DNA of 64,000 nt from contig JABAKD010000002.1 in the NCBI GenBank assembly GCA_012845835.1, forward strand, positions 2,210,501 through 2,274,500, given 5' to 3'. Source of the DNA: Undaria pinnatifida. Taxonomy: Eukaryota; Sar; Phaeophyceae; Laminariales; Alariaceae. This document shows, piece by piece, positions 21,784 to 32,200 of the stretch. Numbering within the stretch: the first letter of the stretch is position 1; each line of letters starts with the position of its first letter. Made by a program: the position numbers and the translations under genes. A model generated the notes under the pieces. That model worked only from the letters and a program-made list of their open reading frames with translations, had not been told where the DNA came from and made no database searches.

Positions 21784-21957
21784 CTCGTTATCACTGTAGT
21801 TATAACATTCTCGGTATACATACGACAAAAAGGATGGTTAGCTACGCCACAACAGCAAAAATCGCCGAACGTGTTTTTGTCGGTGAGGTAGAGTCACTCG
21901 CGCGAGTAGCTCAGACTCGGTAGAAAAAAAATTGGGGATGGCCTGCTACCCGTAGCC
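21605..21957 (+). mobile_element. MITE, family B, with an internal (TTTC)n expansion
   Basis: TACGGTAGGGGGG at the left and CTACCCGTAGCC at the right, with the internal CTCGCGCGAG and ACTCGCGCGAGT palindromes kept. The usual TTACGTTTCC position is replaced by about 68 bp of TTTC repeats. Confidence 0.6.
21716..21783 (+). repeat. (TTTC)n microsatellite
   Basis: About 17 uninterrupted TTTC units inside the family B element. The poly-KKER frames on the minus strand are artefacts of it. Confidence 0.95.
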
Positions 21958-22101
21958 TTTCATCTGTACCCTTTCTCTGTAGGGTACTACTGCAGGCAGG
22001 GGGAGAACATACATACGCACGTTTTGGCTTTTTTTGCTTTGCTGATGGAAGAGACATCTGAAGAACCCAAAACCGTCGTGATGATTTATTTTACTGATCA
22101 A

Positions 22102-22677
22102 ACGCGGGCTTCGATAGAGGTGCACCAAACCATTGTTGCTTTTTGTGAGGTTCCTCTATTTGGGAGCTTAAGACATGTCTTAACCACCAAAAAACTAATT
22201 CTTCTGCTGGAGGAGAAAAATAAAAAAAGCTGCTACCGACCGGATGAAGAATCCCACGGCCTCTCGAGGCACACAACGAGAATCACGCAAACAAACATGA
22301 AATGGCGTGTTTCCGACGATTTGGGGTTAGTTAGGGAGCCCCATCGTTCAGAAAACATTTCACGGACGAAAAGCACTACCGAGCCAGGCTACGGTAGGGG
22401 GGTCCCCTTTTGGGCCTTTTATTTCTGTGGATACGGGTCACTCGCGTGATTAACCGCTTTGTTCCTTTCTTTGCGATCTCACGGTTTCTTCATGCTTTAC
22501 ATTGACGAAATCGATCCGCAATGCGAAGGTGGCCTAAGCTGCGCCAAAGCAAGTGCCTAAACCATTTACATCCGTGGGGTACAGAGCCACTCGTGCGACT
22601 GGCTCAAACACACCAGTGAAAACGGTGGTACCCCCCCTACCGTAGCCTTGAGGTAAACCTCTATCGTAGCAGGCGTG
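22102..22677. mobile_element. MITE, family A, split by a family B insertion
   Basis: The left part (22102-22380) carries TTCGATAGAGGTGCACC, CTTAAGACATG and CCGACGATTTGGGGTTA. The right terminus resumes after the inserted family B copy as ACCTCTATCGTAGCAGGCGT (about 22658-22677). The sequence GAAAAGCACTACC on the left of the insert joins TCTATCGTAGC on the right exactly as in uninterrupted family A copies. Confidence 0.65.
22381..22657 (+). mobile_element. MITE, family B, nested in family A
   Basis: GAGCCAGGCTACGGTAGGGG to CCCCCCTACCGTAGCCTTGA. It has the internal GTCACTCGCGTGATTAAC and CCACTCGTGCGACTGGCT sub-terminal palindromes. Confidence 0.7.
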
Positions 22678-22706
22678 ATGGTCAACATCATCCAACGTGA
22701 TGCGCC

Positions 22707-22911
22707 ACTGATTCTACGACAGCCCCCCCTCCAACACCGGCGATTTTTTTTTACACGAACGTTTCGCGGGTGCTCGACACGAGGAAGGATGCTACGAAAA
22801 GAACATCCTCAGTCATTTTCTTGTTTGCGAAGGACTGTCGAGCGATGAGGTCGGGATGGCAATGGGCATCGTATTTCAGCAGATACGGCCTGAAACTGGT
22901 TTCAAAATAAG
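22707..22911 (+). mobile_element. MITE, family C, right-truncated
   Basis: Starts CTGATTCTACGACAGCCCCC, shares GCTCGACACGAGGAAGGATG and CGTATTTCAGCAGATACGG with full copies, and ends at the start of the next copy without its own right terminus. Confidence 0.55.
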
Positions 22912-23212
22912 ACTGATTCTACGATAGCCCCCCCCAAAACCAGCGATTTTCTTTGTAACGGACGTTTCATGGCTGCTCGACACAAGGAAGGATACTGTTG
23001 AGAAACAGGTATCCATATATTTTCTCGTGCAAAGGTCTAGCGATTGACGACGTCGGGGTATCGAGGGACACCGCATATAAGGAGATACGGCCGGGAGCTG
23101 GTTTTTGAAACCGGCGATTTCGTTGGAGAAAAGTTGGGGGGGCTACCGTAGTAAGACTCAAAACCGGCGATTTCGTCAAAGAAAAGTTGGGGGGGCTACC
23201 GTAGTAAAACTC
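22909..23212 (+). mobile_element. MITE, family C, with duplicated right end
   Basis: GACTGATTCTACGATAGCCC at the left and GGGGGGGCTACCGTAGTAAG at 23,137-23,157. The last ~53 bp (AAAACCGGCGATTTCG to GGGGGGGCTACCGTAGTAAA) are then repeated once more at 23,160-23,212. Confidence 0.65.
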
Positions 23213-23783
23213 GTGTGTATCTCAAGGCCAAAAGGCAGCGTTTGACGGGTTGCGGTTTGGGTTTTCTCCTATTATTATCGTGTTTTAGGCGAGGATTCTC
23301 AAGGACGAAAAACAAAATGTTCGCCACCCACTACCGTACGTAGCATGCTCTTCTCGTGCACGGGGTTGTCGATACATGGAGCATGCATGTGTATCGCGTA
23401 CGCTGTCTACGAGTACAAAGTTGTGCCGCGAGATTGGGGCGGCGAAACAGAAAAACGAACACGTGTGACAGAGCGTTCTGGCGTGCCACGACAGCCTCCT
23501 CGAGGCAGCACGGGTCGCGGCGCAAAACGTATGCCGCGCGTAGAGGGGTCTACTGCGCGCAGCATTGTTATTCCAAGTCGAACCCATTCAACCATAATAG
23601 CCGATCTGGTTGTTCTATCACCCTCATTCAAACCCGCTCCTTTCTCCGGGAGACTACGTGCTGGCTAGATTGGTCGAAACATCCGAAGACGATATGCTTT
23701 CGTTTTTGTTGCGCCAAGCTACTGTGCCGTTGGGGGAGAAGAAGATTATTTAGCCCTGGGCCATTATCGAGGGGGCATTCGAA

Positions 23784-23821
23784 CCCCCCCCCCCCCCCCC
23801 CCCCTCCCCCCCCCCCCCCCG
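23784..23821 (+). repeat. Poly-C tract
   Basis: More than 30 C in about 37 bases, interrupted by a single T. It makes any frame through it unreliable. Confidence 0.9.
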
Positions 23822-24130
23822 AAAAAGGGCGTTATCGTTGTCCTGGGGATCTGGGTCAGCCAGGGTTGCTCCTAATAACGGACTGGGGGAGAAAAAAAAT
23901 CACAATTCCTGACATGTTGAAATTCTACAGTTAATCAGGTCATGTTTGCAATAATATAGCACGTTTTGTTGGTCAGGAATACTGATATCAATTATTAGGA
24001 TTTAATTTTGTCAATCCATATATATATTCAGAAATCAGAATTTCTGTTGATGAATGCCAACATGTATTCGTGACAATGTCACACGTTTCTTTCTTGTGAC
24101 GATTCCTGTATTTTTTGTTGTTCGTAGGGA

Positions 24131-24454
24131 GTGACCCTTACCTCTGTGAATAGGTTAGGATTTGCTTGGATCCAAGTCACACACGCCTTTCCCAAGCAAA
24201 GATGGGTGGAGGTTATAGATCCGCTGCATTGTGGGCTTGTTATGTATCATCGCGTGTCTACCGCGGAAGCTGAGAAAGCACACGCGCTATACGCACGAGT
24301 GCACTGGGAGCCTTGGATTGGATATCGGACAGACGCCTCAGACTCTGCGGGGAGACGACACTGTAGCCCTTCCTTGTCGTTCATATGCAACGCTTTGCGA
24401 CACCAGTATGCCACAACGGGGGTGCAACCTAACCTTCCAAGGCTCCATGTTTAG
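24131..24454 (+). CDS. Possible coding segment, unknown protein
   Basis: The middle of this frame (RVSTAEAEKAHALYARVHWE, then PWIGYRTDASDSAGRR) has a gene-like composition and lies outside recognised repeats, immediately left of a MITE. No Met context, splice pair or domain supports it further. Confidence 0.18.
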   Translation: MTLTSVNRLGFAWIQVTHAFPKQRWVEVIDPLHCGLVMYHRVSTAEAEKAHALYARVHWEPWIGYRTDASDSAGRRHCSPSLSFICNALRHQYATTGVQPNLPRLHV

Positions 24455-24466
24455 GAAGTCCTTTTA

Positions 24467-24724
24467 GACCCAGGCTACGGTACGGGGGTCCCCTTTTGGG
24501 CCTTCTATTTCCGTGGCTAGGGGTCACTCGCGCGAGTAACCCCTTTGTTCCTATGCAATCTTACGTTTCCTTTTTGTTTTACATTGACGATATGCACAGG
24601 TTATCTAAGCTGCGCCAAACCAAGTGCCTAAACCATCTTCATCCGTAGGGTACAGAGCTACTCGTGCGAGTGGCTCAAACACACAAGTGAAAATGGGGGT
24701 ACCCCCCCTACCGTAGCCTTGGTC
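24467..24724 (+). mobile_element. MITE, family B, intact copy
   Basis: GACCCAGGCTACGGTACGGG at the left, CCCCCCCTACCGTAGCCTTG and GTC at the right. 258 bp, non-coding, closely similar to the copy at 25.2 kb. Confidence 0.75.
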
Positions 24725-24904
24725 CTTACGGAGCCCACGCTTAGTCTTGCACACGAATACAATATACAGTATGCAGACGTAGGAAAGTGCAACCCGATTT
24801 TTCAATCCCATCTTCTATTAATAGGAAGAAATACAACGGATGAGATATATGTTTAAAACCGCAACGAGATCGGGTGGTTTTGGTCGTTCGTTGAAGGTTA
24901 ATGA

Positions 24905-25171
24905 TAGACTGATTCTACGATAGCCCCCCCCCAAAAAAAACAGCGTTACTTTTTCCAACGGGCGTTTCGTGGCTGCTCGACACGAGGAAGGATTACAAGA
25001 AAAATAAAAATCTTACATGTATTTTTTTGGCTTGCAAGGGACTATCGAAATGATGACGTCGGAGGGGGGCAAGGGGCACCGTATTTCAGGATGTACGGCC
25101 GGCAGCTGCTTTCAAAACCGGCGATTTCGTTGAAGACAAGTTGGGGGGGGGCTGCCGTAGAACTACTCCTT
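24905..25171 (+). mobile_element. MITE, family C, intact copy
   Basis: GACTGATTCTACGATAGCCC to GGGGGGGCTGCCGTAGAACT and ACTCC, with the GGCTGCTCGACACGAGGAAG core and a TTTCAAAACCGGCGATTTCG block. Confidence 0.7.
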
Positions 25172-25226
25172 GATTATTGTTGACATATCACTTTTCCGTG
25201 AGGCGCTATTCCTACCACGAGAATAT

Positions 25227-25495
25227 GACCCAGGCTACGGTAGGGGGGTCCCCTTTTGGGCCTTTTATTTCAGTGGCTAGGGGTCACTCGCGCGAGTAAC
25301 CCCTTTGTTCCTATGCAATCTTACGTTTCCTTTGTGTTTTACATTGACGAAATCAATCCGCAATGCAAAGGTGATCTAAGCTGCGGCAAACCGAGTTCCT
25401 AAACCATCATCATCCGTAGGGTACAGAGCTACTCGTGCGAGTGGCTCAAACACACCAGTGAAAATGGGGGTACCCCCCCTACCGTAGCCTTGGTC
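25227..25495 (+). mobile_element. MITE, family B, intact copy
   Basis: GACCCAGGCTACGGTAGGGG to CCCCCCTACCGTAGCCTTGG and TC. Flanked by ATAT on both sides (25223-25226 and 25496-25499), possibly the target duplication. Confidence 0.75.
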
Positions 25496-25948
25496 ATATA
25501 TATACTAGAAATAGTATCGCTGCTGCTGCTGCTGAAAAAAACATATATGTATACAGCTATTTTTGCCCGACCAGATAACGAAAACAAAAACAAAAAAACG
25601 GCGCGGCTCCTTAATAACATCGTCGGAAGCTTGTTGTTGAGTCACCCCAAGGGTGGGGGGCTACTGTAAACTTTTCGGGCCAAGCATTTTCTGACCGGTT
25701 GAGCTTCTCCAAGTGCGTGAAACTATCGGCACGCATTATCCTTGTACGTGAGTGTACGTTCGTTTAAGGACTAGAGCAAGAAATGTTGGCCGGGTTTGTT
25801 TGCGCGAACAGATCTGTCTACAAAACTCGAAGTCATACTTCGGGTGAGACGTCACAGTAGTAGGTTTCCCACCTTGGGAGAGCTCAGAAAAAAAATTCTG
25901 CAGTGCTCACCCCAGTTGTAGCGTGTGGGATGACTGTATTGTATTTTC

Positions 25949-26229
25949 GACGCGTGCTACGCTAGAGGTATACCGTTTTTTGGCGAAAACGGTTTCTGAA
26001 TGGCTCCTCAACCCAAAATCGTCGGAAAAAAAATAAATAATAGGCCATTTTGTTATTCATGCTCCTCGTTGTGTACCTTGCTTGGCCAAAAAGGAGTTTT
26101 CATCCGGTACTGTAGTAGTTTTCATCCGGGATCAAGCCGGTTTTTGGGAGGAGCATGTCTTAAGCTCCCAAATTGAGGGGTAGTATTAGAAAAAACAATG
26201 GTTCGTGCACCTCTATCGTAGCACCCGTG
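25949..26229 (+). mobile_element. MITE, family A, intact copy
   Basis: GACGCGTGCTACGCTAGAGG to CACCTCTATCGTAGCACCCG, with CTCAACCCAAAATCGTCGGA, TCATCCGGTACTGTAG and GTCTTAAGCTCCCAAATTGA in order. Confidence 0.75.
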
Positions 26230-26248
26230 TATTGTTTGCTATAGTCTA

Positions 26249-26770
26249 TTAGGTTAGCACTACTGTTGTGTCGCTACGGTCAGCGCCAAAGCGAAAGTGC
26301 CAACAGAACAGTGCCCGAAGCAGCGTTTGCGAGAGGACGCGCTTCAAATCTGCCGTAACACCCAAAATCGTTGAAAATTGGCGCAAGCGGTAACGTTGAA
26401 ACAGAATAACCTTTGAAGCCGCCCAAGGAGCGGTCGATTGACTAACCGCGCAGAGAAACAGCAGAGTCAAGACATCTATTAATAGACCACCAGTACACCG
26501 GTACTGAAATTCACAGCCATGACCGATGCATACAATACGATCAATCGAAAAACTATACACGAAGGACGCCTTCAAACAGCCCTCGTGGGGCGAAATAGCT
26601 CCGTACAACGCAACAGACACATCACATAATATTCCACGAAACAACTTCAAGACACACAGCTTGGCATAAAAGGAGTTTCGACGAAATCCTCTACCTTGCG
26701 TCTGAAGTGTCTCTTTTGCTTCTATACGAAGTATATATAAACTGGCTCTAAAAGACTCTAAACAAAACAA
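26249..26770 (-). CDS. Open frame of 173 codons, unknown
   Basis: The longest repeat-free frame between 18 and 29 kb. It is rich in hydrophobic and Cys residues (for example LLIDVLTLLFLCAVSQS), with one or two possible membrane segments, and no recognised family. It could be a single-exon gene or chance. I see no promoter or splice evidence. Confidence 0.2.
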   Translation of the reverse strand: MFCLESFRASLYILRIEAKETLQTQGRGFRRNSFYAKLCVLKLFRGILCDVSVALYGAISPHEGCLKASFVYSFSIDRIVCIGHGCEFQYRCTGGLLIDVLTLLFLCAVSQSTAPWAASKVILFQRYRLRQFSTILGVTADLKRVLSQTLLRALFCWHFRFGADRSDTTVVLT

Positions 26771-27000
26771 ATTGGCGGTCGTTCGTAGCCGATAACAACG
26801 CCTTCAACACTCGAAACCCCGTCCAGGTAACACCCAACCCACAACAACGGCGTGAAACATGACAAAAAAATAAGTCAATTTCTCAACTCTACGGCGATGC
26901 CAAGCAACGTTTACTACTACTGTTGCGACTATTGATACGAAGAAAATTTAGTAAGCTACCACTAAAATCAAGTAAACTCATTATTAGTAAGGCGACAGTC

Positions 27001-28190
27001 AGCCTCCTACACCCCCCTTCCTCCCACTAACCACCCACGCAACCACAACCGTGCGGCATGACAAATTTGTAGACACGGGGAATGCTACAGCTCAGACACT
27101 ATCATACCGGCTCGAGTGTGCTTGGGCTATCGGGTTCAGGGCTCCCCTTCCTTCCACCCGCCACCCACGTGACAACAACAGCACCATAGGAACTATTTGT
27201 ACACACGACCTTGTTGAGGAACATCAAAAGCCAGACACTGCTGTACAGATGTTTTTATTCGGCTGGACCCTCAACGTCAGGACTCCCATCCCTCCCTCCC
27301 TCCCTCCCTCCCTCCCGCCCACCATTCAACCACAACAGTGCAGCAGCAACCACTTGTAGACACTAGCCAGCTGGGGAAGCAGAAGAGAGACACTATCACG
27401 CTGGGTTGGCGGAATACCATAAGTCAGACACTACTACACCGGGTTGGGGGAATACCATGAGCCGGAGACTAGTATTCACGGGGTTGGGGGGAGACCATAG
27501 GTCAGACACTAGTAACACAGAGTTGGGGAGACCATAGGGTAGCATATATATATACGTGCGGTATCCCTTTTGGTTTGGTTTAATTTTTCCCTGGGGAATT
27601 CCTCAGCTCCAGAGTTACTGGAACCTGCCCTGTGACCACGGGCTTGATTATGCGAGTTAATGTGACCACAACAACAACTCAAGGTTGGGGACTGTCATAA
27701 GTCAGGCGCTATTACACCGGCTTCGGTGTTGTGCGGGCTTGACGAGCAAGACTCCTCGGTTTTCCTCCCATCCACCACCCACGCAACCACAGCAGTACAG
27801 CCGTAGACAGATATTGAAAGCGTTGGGCAATGCCTAAAGTCAGACAACAATATGCCGATTTCAGTAAGGAGTTTCAGAGCTCTGGATTCCTCCCCTTTTC
27901 CAACTCACTCACAACCCACGCAACACCAACATTACGAAAACAACTATTTCCAGACACATGCATACACACGGCGGACACGTCTATACAGGTATTGGCGATG
28001 TTGAGGGTTCACGGTCAAGACTGTTGGACATACCCTTCCCCAAGGAAAAACAAAATCAACACGTGCAACCAGCATATGACTTGGCGTTTTCCCCCACAGG
28101 CTAGTGTCTACAGTCAGTTTGCACCGCAACGGCGCACCAGGCATGCGTACACAATCGTCACCCAAAAAAAAAACGGAGAGTCAGACTAAT
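27001..28190. repeat. Degenerate satellite-like region
   Basis: Blocks of CCTCCCACTAACCACCCACG-like and CTTGTAGACAC...GTCAGACACTA-like sequence alternate at about 27,010, 27,150, 27,290, 27,760 and 27,890. Between 27,370 and 27,540 a 42-48-bp unit (GGGTTGGGGGAATACCAT, AGTCAGACACTA) is in tandem about four times. A (CCCT)n microsatellite sits at 27,289-27,316. Confidence 0.55.
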
Positions 28191-28235
28191 TTGTACTACA
28201 AGCATATCTTTATCATATAGAGCAACCCTTGCCTA

Positions 28236-28420
28236 GATGTCAATGCCTTCCACAACACCTCAAAACCCCTCCGCTTCAAAGAGCGCTACCGTCGTCGGCG
28301 ACGGGTGAACCGGTACGTACCCACGGCACCGCAATTAGTGCCCACAGGGGCGCTGCCGTCGCCGTAAGGAAGTTGACTGGGCGGTACCCTCCCCTCCGTA
28401 CTTTAGATCCGCCCCCCCCC
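28236..28420 (-). pseudogene. Decayed copy 1 of the lectin-like terminal exon
   Basis: On the minus strand GTACCGCC...GTGGGTACGTACCGGTT...GACGACGG...GAGGTGTTGTGGAAGGC follows the same order as the intact exon at 29.0-29.2 kb, but needs frameshifts and contains stops. Nucleotide identity is clear in CTTCCACAACACCTC and CGTACC blocks on the plus strand. Confidence 0.6.
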
Positions 28421-28671
28421 CAGCCTAGTGTCTACACATGATTTGCTCCCCAACAGAAACTCCCAGCGACAATCGTGCGCACAATAGCTCCACACTCACC
28501 AAAAAAGCGGAAAGGCTCAATACACAGTTTAAGCTGTCGTATTGCGGAGAGGCATATTACATATTTTACGTTCTCGCATTGCTCAGAGATATATCATATA
28601 CTTTACGCTCGCCGGTTTCGGAGCGTAACACGATGTGCGTTACTCCCCCCGCACCCCTATCCCCCACCGAC

Positions 28672-28830
28672 TTGAGCAACGCCTTCCACAACACCTCCAA
28701 ACTCCTCTGCTTCAAAGAAGCGTTGCAGTCGTCGGTGACAATCAACCGGTGCGTACCGACGGCACCCTCCATAACGCGGCCAGCGCGGTCGACAAATTAA
28801 ACAGTAGGTACCGTCCCCTCCTCTTTTCCG
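28672..28830 (-). pseudogene. Decayed copy 2 of the lectin-like terminal exon
   Basis: The minus strand encodes GAVGTHRLIVTDDCNASLKQ and RSLEVLWKALLKS, collinear with the intact copy (GAVGTYRLVVTDDGNAVLKR, GDVEVVWKALPK). A stop interrupts the upstream half. The motif T-x-D-x-N is kept. Confidence 0.65.
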
Positions 28831-29000
28831 TCGCCCCCCCCTCCCCGACCGGCTCGTGTTCGTAAACGGTCTGCGTCGCAACAGCACACCCCAGCAACCG
28901 GCGTGCCTACACAACCACCACACTGAAAATAACGCGAACGGACACACTACTGAGTACATACCAGGGTATACGCTAACAGTTATTTGGATCCCCTACCTAC

Positions 29001-29236
29001 TTGGGCAACGCCTTCCACACAACCTCAACATCCCCCCGCTTCAGAACAGCGTTGCCGTCGTCGGTAACGACCAACCGGTACGTACCGACGGCCCCGCCAC
29101 TTCCTTCCGCCGTAGCACTGTAGTCGTCGTCGGTAAGCTGAACGGTGGGTACCTTCCCCTTCTTCCTTTTCTTCTTCTTGGGTCTCTTTTTCGGCTGGCC
29201 GCCTGACCACAAGAGCTTCCTTTTTTCCCGTAGCTC
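29001..29236 (-). CDS. Third exon: Lys-rich linker and lectin-like strand
   Basis: Starts at ELREKRKLLW after AG at 29238-29237. It contains a basic run rich in K, then VPTVQLTDDDYSATAEGSGG and the lectin-like block. The frame reaches TAG at 28999-28997; a GTAGGT donor overlaps the stop, so it may be the last exon or splice onward. Confidence 0.6.
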
Positions 29237-32200
29237 CTGCTCGGTCGGTAACGCAGCGGGTGGAAGAACAAAAAACGGAAACAAAAAGACGAAAAATACG
29301 TCAGTCGAATGCGGCGCGGTTTGGACGAAGTAGAAAACCATTCAGCCGACGAAGCAGAACAAATTAATGAGACGGTTTTGGTTTGCACAGTATCTCCCGT
29401 AGCTCCTCTTTGATCGCTGAAGCAAAGGCAAGGCTTAGGGTTATCGTAGGACAAAAAAAACGAAACAAAAACAAAAACATGGCAAAATGTGGTCGAACGC
29501 AGTGTACGTTAGTTAGCCCACGACAAAAGCAAAAAAAAAAAAAAAAAAAGGGAACGATTTTCGTATGCACAGGAACTTTCCGTAGATCCTGTTCGATCGA
29601 AACGCAGCAGCAAACAAAAAAACATGGACGAAAAAAGAAGAAAAGAAAAAAAAACGTCGTGGTACTATTTTGCACACGAACAAGGAACAACAACGAAGGG
29701 AACGGTTTTAGTTTCGCACGATAATTTCCGTGACCCTTATTTGATCGTTAATGCGGCAAAAACAAAAGCAGAACCCAGGTTTCCATCCCCGTGCGGCCGC
29801 GTGAGCTCTGACGACGTCGAACTCCTTCGTCGAGGAGGCAGGCCCGCCCGTCAGGAATGTCTTGGGTAAAAAGGGATATCCCTATCAAAGCATGCCTCTC
29901 TAATGTGCGAAACAGTCGGGACTCCGTTGCGCGATAGCTGCGATCGCTTGGGACTCACCTCAAACGAAATTCCAACGACGTATTCGGTCGTCCCTCAGTT
30001 GAGCAGCCTCCAAGCGATATCACAGGCACAATAACGGGCAACCGGCACCACTCAAACTGCACTGTTGGTGGCAACTGTCACTACTCAACCGGCACTAAAA
30101 AGGGACCCCTCTCGAATGATATTTCAACAATTCTTAGTTGAGTAGCTTCCAACGGGATATAACAGTCATTATAGCAGGCAGCCGGCACTACCCAACCAGC
30201 ACTATAGAGCGATCGCTTGGGACCCACCTCACGATGTTCCAACAACAAATTCAGTAGCTTCTCCGCTGAGCAGCCTCCACGCGATATCACAGGCACTATA
30301 ACGGGCAACTGGCACTAATCAACCGGCACCACAGAGGGCCCACTTCAAACGAGAAATGGTACATTCAGAAGGGCCTCAGCTGAGCAGCCTCCACACGATA
30401 TCATAGGCACCATAGCGGACAACCGGCACTACTCAACCGGCACTACAGACGGCTCGCTCGGGACCCACCTTGAACGATACTCCAACGACACATTCAGTAG
30501 TTCCTTATGTGAGCAGCCTCCGCGCGATATCACAGGCATTATAGCGGGCAACCGGCACTACTCAACCGGCACAATAGAGGGACCTCTTACGCATGCTACG
30601 GCAGAGGTGCAGGTGCGCTCCTTCTTTCCTGGGGCTCCTCGCTTGACGTCTTTGCAACCGGAAACCCGTTTTTGGGGACATATTACTTGGAATTACTATA
30701 GGAAAGGGTTCGGGGCTCAACAGGGGTCAACGGACGCCCAACAAAAATCATTCGGAGGAGAATAAAAGTGCTGCCCGATAAAAATGCCCATTGCTTAGGA
30801 AAACCCCGACCAGCAAGCAACACGCAGACCCTAAATTTCCTTTCACCACACCGATATCACACATGGCCTCTAACGCGCGAAACAGCCGGGAAACATACGC
30901 GTGACGACAAATACCCCCGCCCGAGGCACGCCAATAACGGCACTCCAACGACAATGAGTAGTTTCTCAGTTGAGTCACAATTGTTTGAGCCAAACAGTCC
31001 TAGGCCTACCGTAGCACGCACGTCTTAACACGCAAATCAGCACTTGGCAAAAAACGGTGCGCGACAGCTGCACTCGTTCATTCATGAAGCGCAATGTATT
31101 TCTCCCAAACGTCGATTTTGTTCAAACAGACGAATAAGAATACCTGCCAGGGTACACGATACTGGGGGTGGCTACCGACGTATGGACGTATGGGCGCTTA
31201 GGATCGGAGGCAATTCCACAGGGTTATGAACTGCGACCATGTTTTGCTGTGGAAAATCTGCTTGCAATTGATGTGGGGTCCTGTTTGCAGTGGTAAAACA
31301 GTTACAAGCAACATATATCTTCGGAGTGTGAGTTTTATTCAATACCGACGACTTAAAATACCTACCAGGGTATGCGATGCTGGGGGGTGGACGTTTAGGA
31401 TCGGATGCACGGGGAAGGAAGCGATTGTCACTCTCAAGGCCTCAGGCGGCTCATGCGCATAGCCCTACGAGAGACGGCAGATCACACGAGGGAGCGGAAC
31501 GACACCCCCCTTGCCGATTGACAGGCCTAATGCAAAAGCCAGCTTACTGCTTTGGTGGTTTTCGGTCACAATTCATGGGATAGAATACCTGATCCATGGG
31601 ATTGCGTGGCTTAGCTCAACATTTTCTTTCATTTTCTCTCATACCTGGTGCTCTTCTTTCTCCGAAGAGGTATAAAAATGCTCAACTGGTCAAGTGAACA
31701 GCCGCCGGACGCCTAGGTGCTACTCTACCCCTACTGTAGCCTATGGAGAAGACCCGATCCAGACCCACCATCTGTCCCAAATCGGAGACGGTGAGCACGC
31801 ATTCCAAGCACGGCCTTGCTTTGGGCTGGCGGCGTATCGTCCGCCAGATCCAGCTGACCAGTAAGCCGCGCCGCTTCTTAGATCCCCGCGCCATCCAGAC
31901 CTAACCAAAATCGGAGGATGAGGCCGACACATGTAGACACAAACGGCACGGCAGGACGCGGAAGAACAGGGCAGAACAGGGCAGGGCAAGAAAAGGCAGG
32001 ATGTAAAAGACAGGGCAGGATAGGGCAGGGCAGGATGGGGCAGGAAAGGACAGGACGGGACAGGACATGATTGGACAGGACGGGACGGGACGGGATGGGA
32101 CAGGACAGGACAGGAAAAGACGGGACGGGACAGGACAGGACGGGATCGGACAGGACAGGACAAGACAAGACAGGACGGGACGGGACAGAACAGGGCGGGG

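Noticed and set aside
23356..23934. 192-codon plus-strand frame
   Set aside because: It runs through a poly-C tract giving poly-Pro and has no domain or splice support.
27001..30590. CRISPR-like array
   Set aside because: Repeats are degenerate, 40-140 bp, without regular unique spacers, and the context is eukaryotic.
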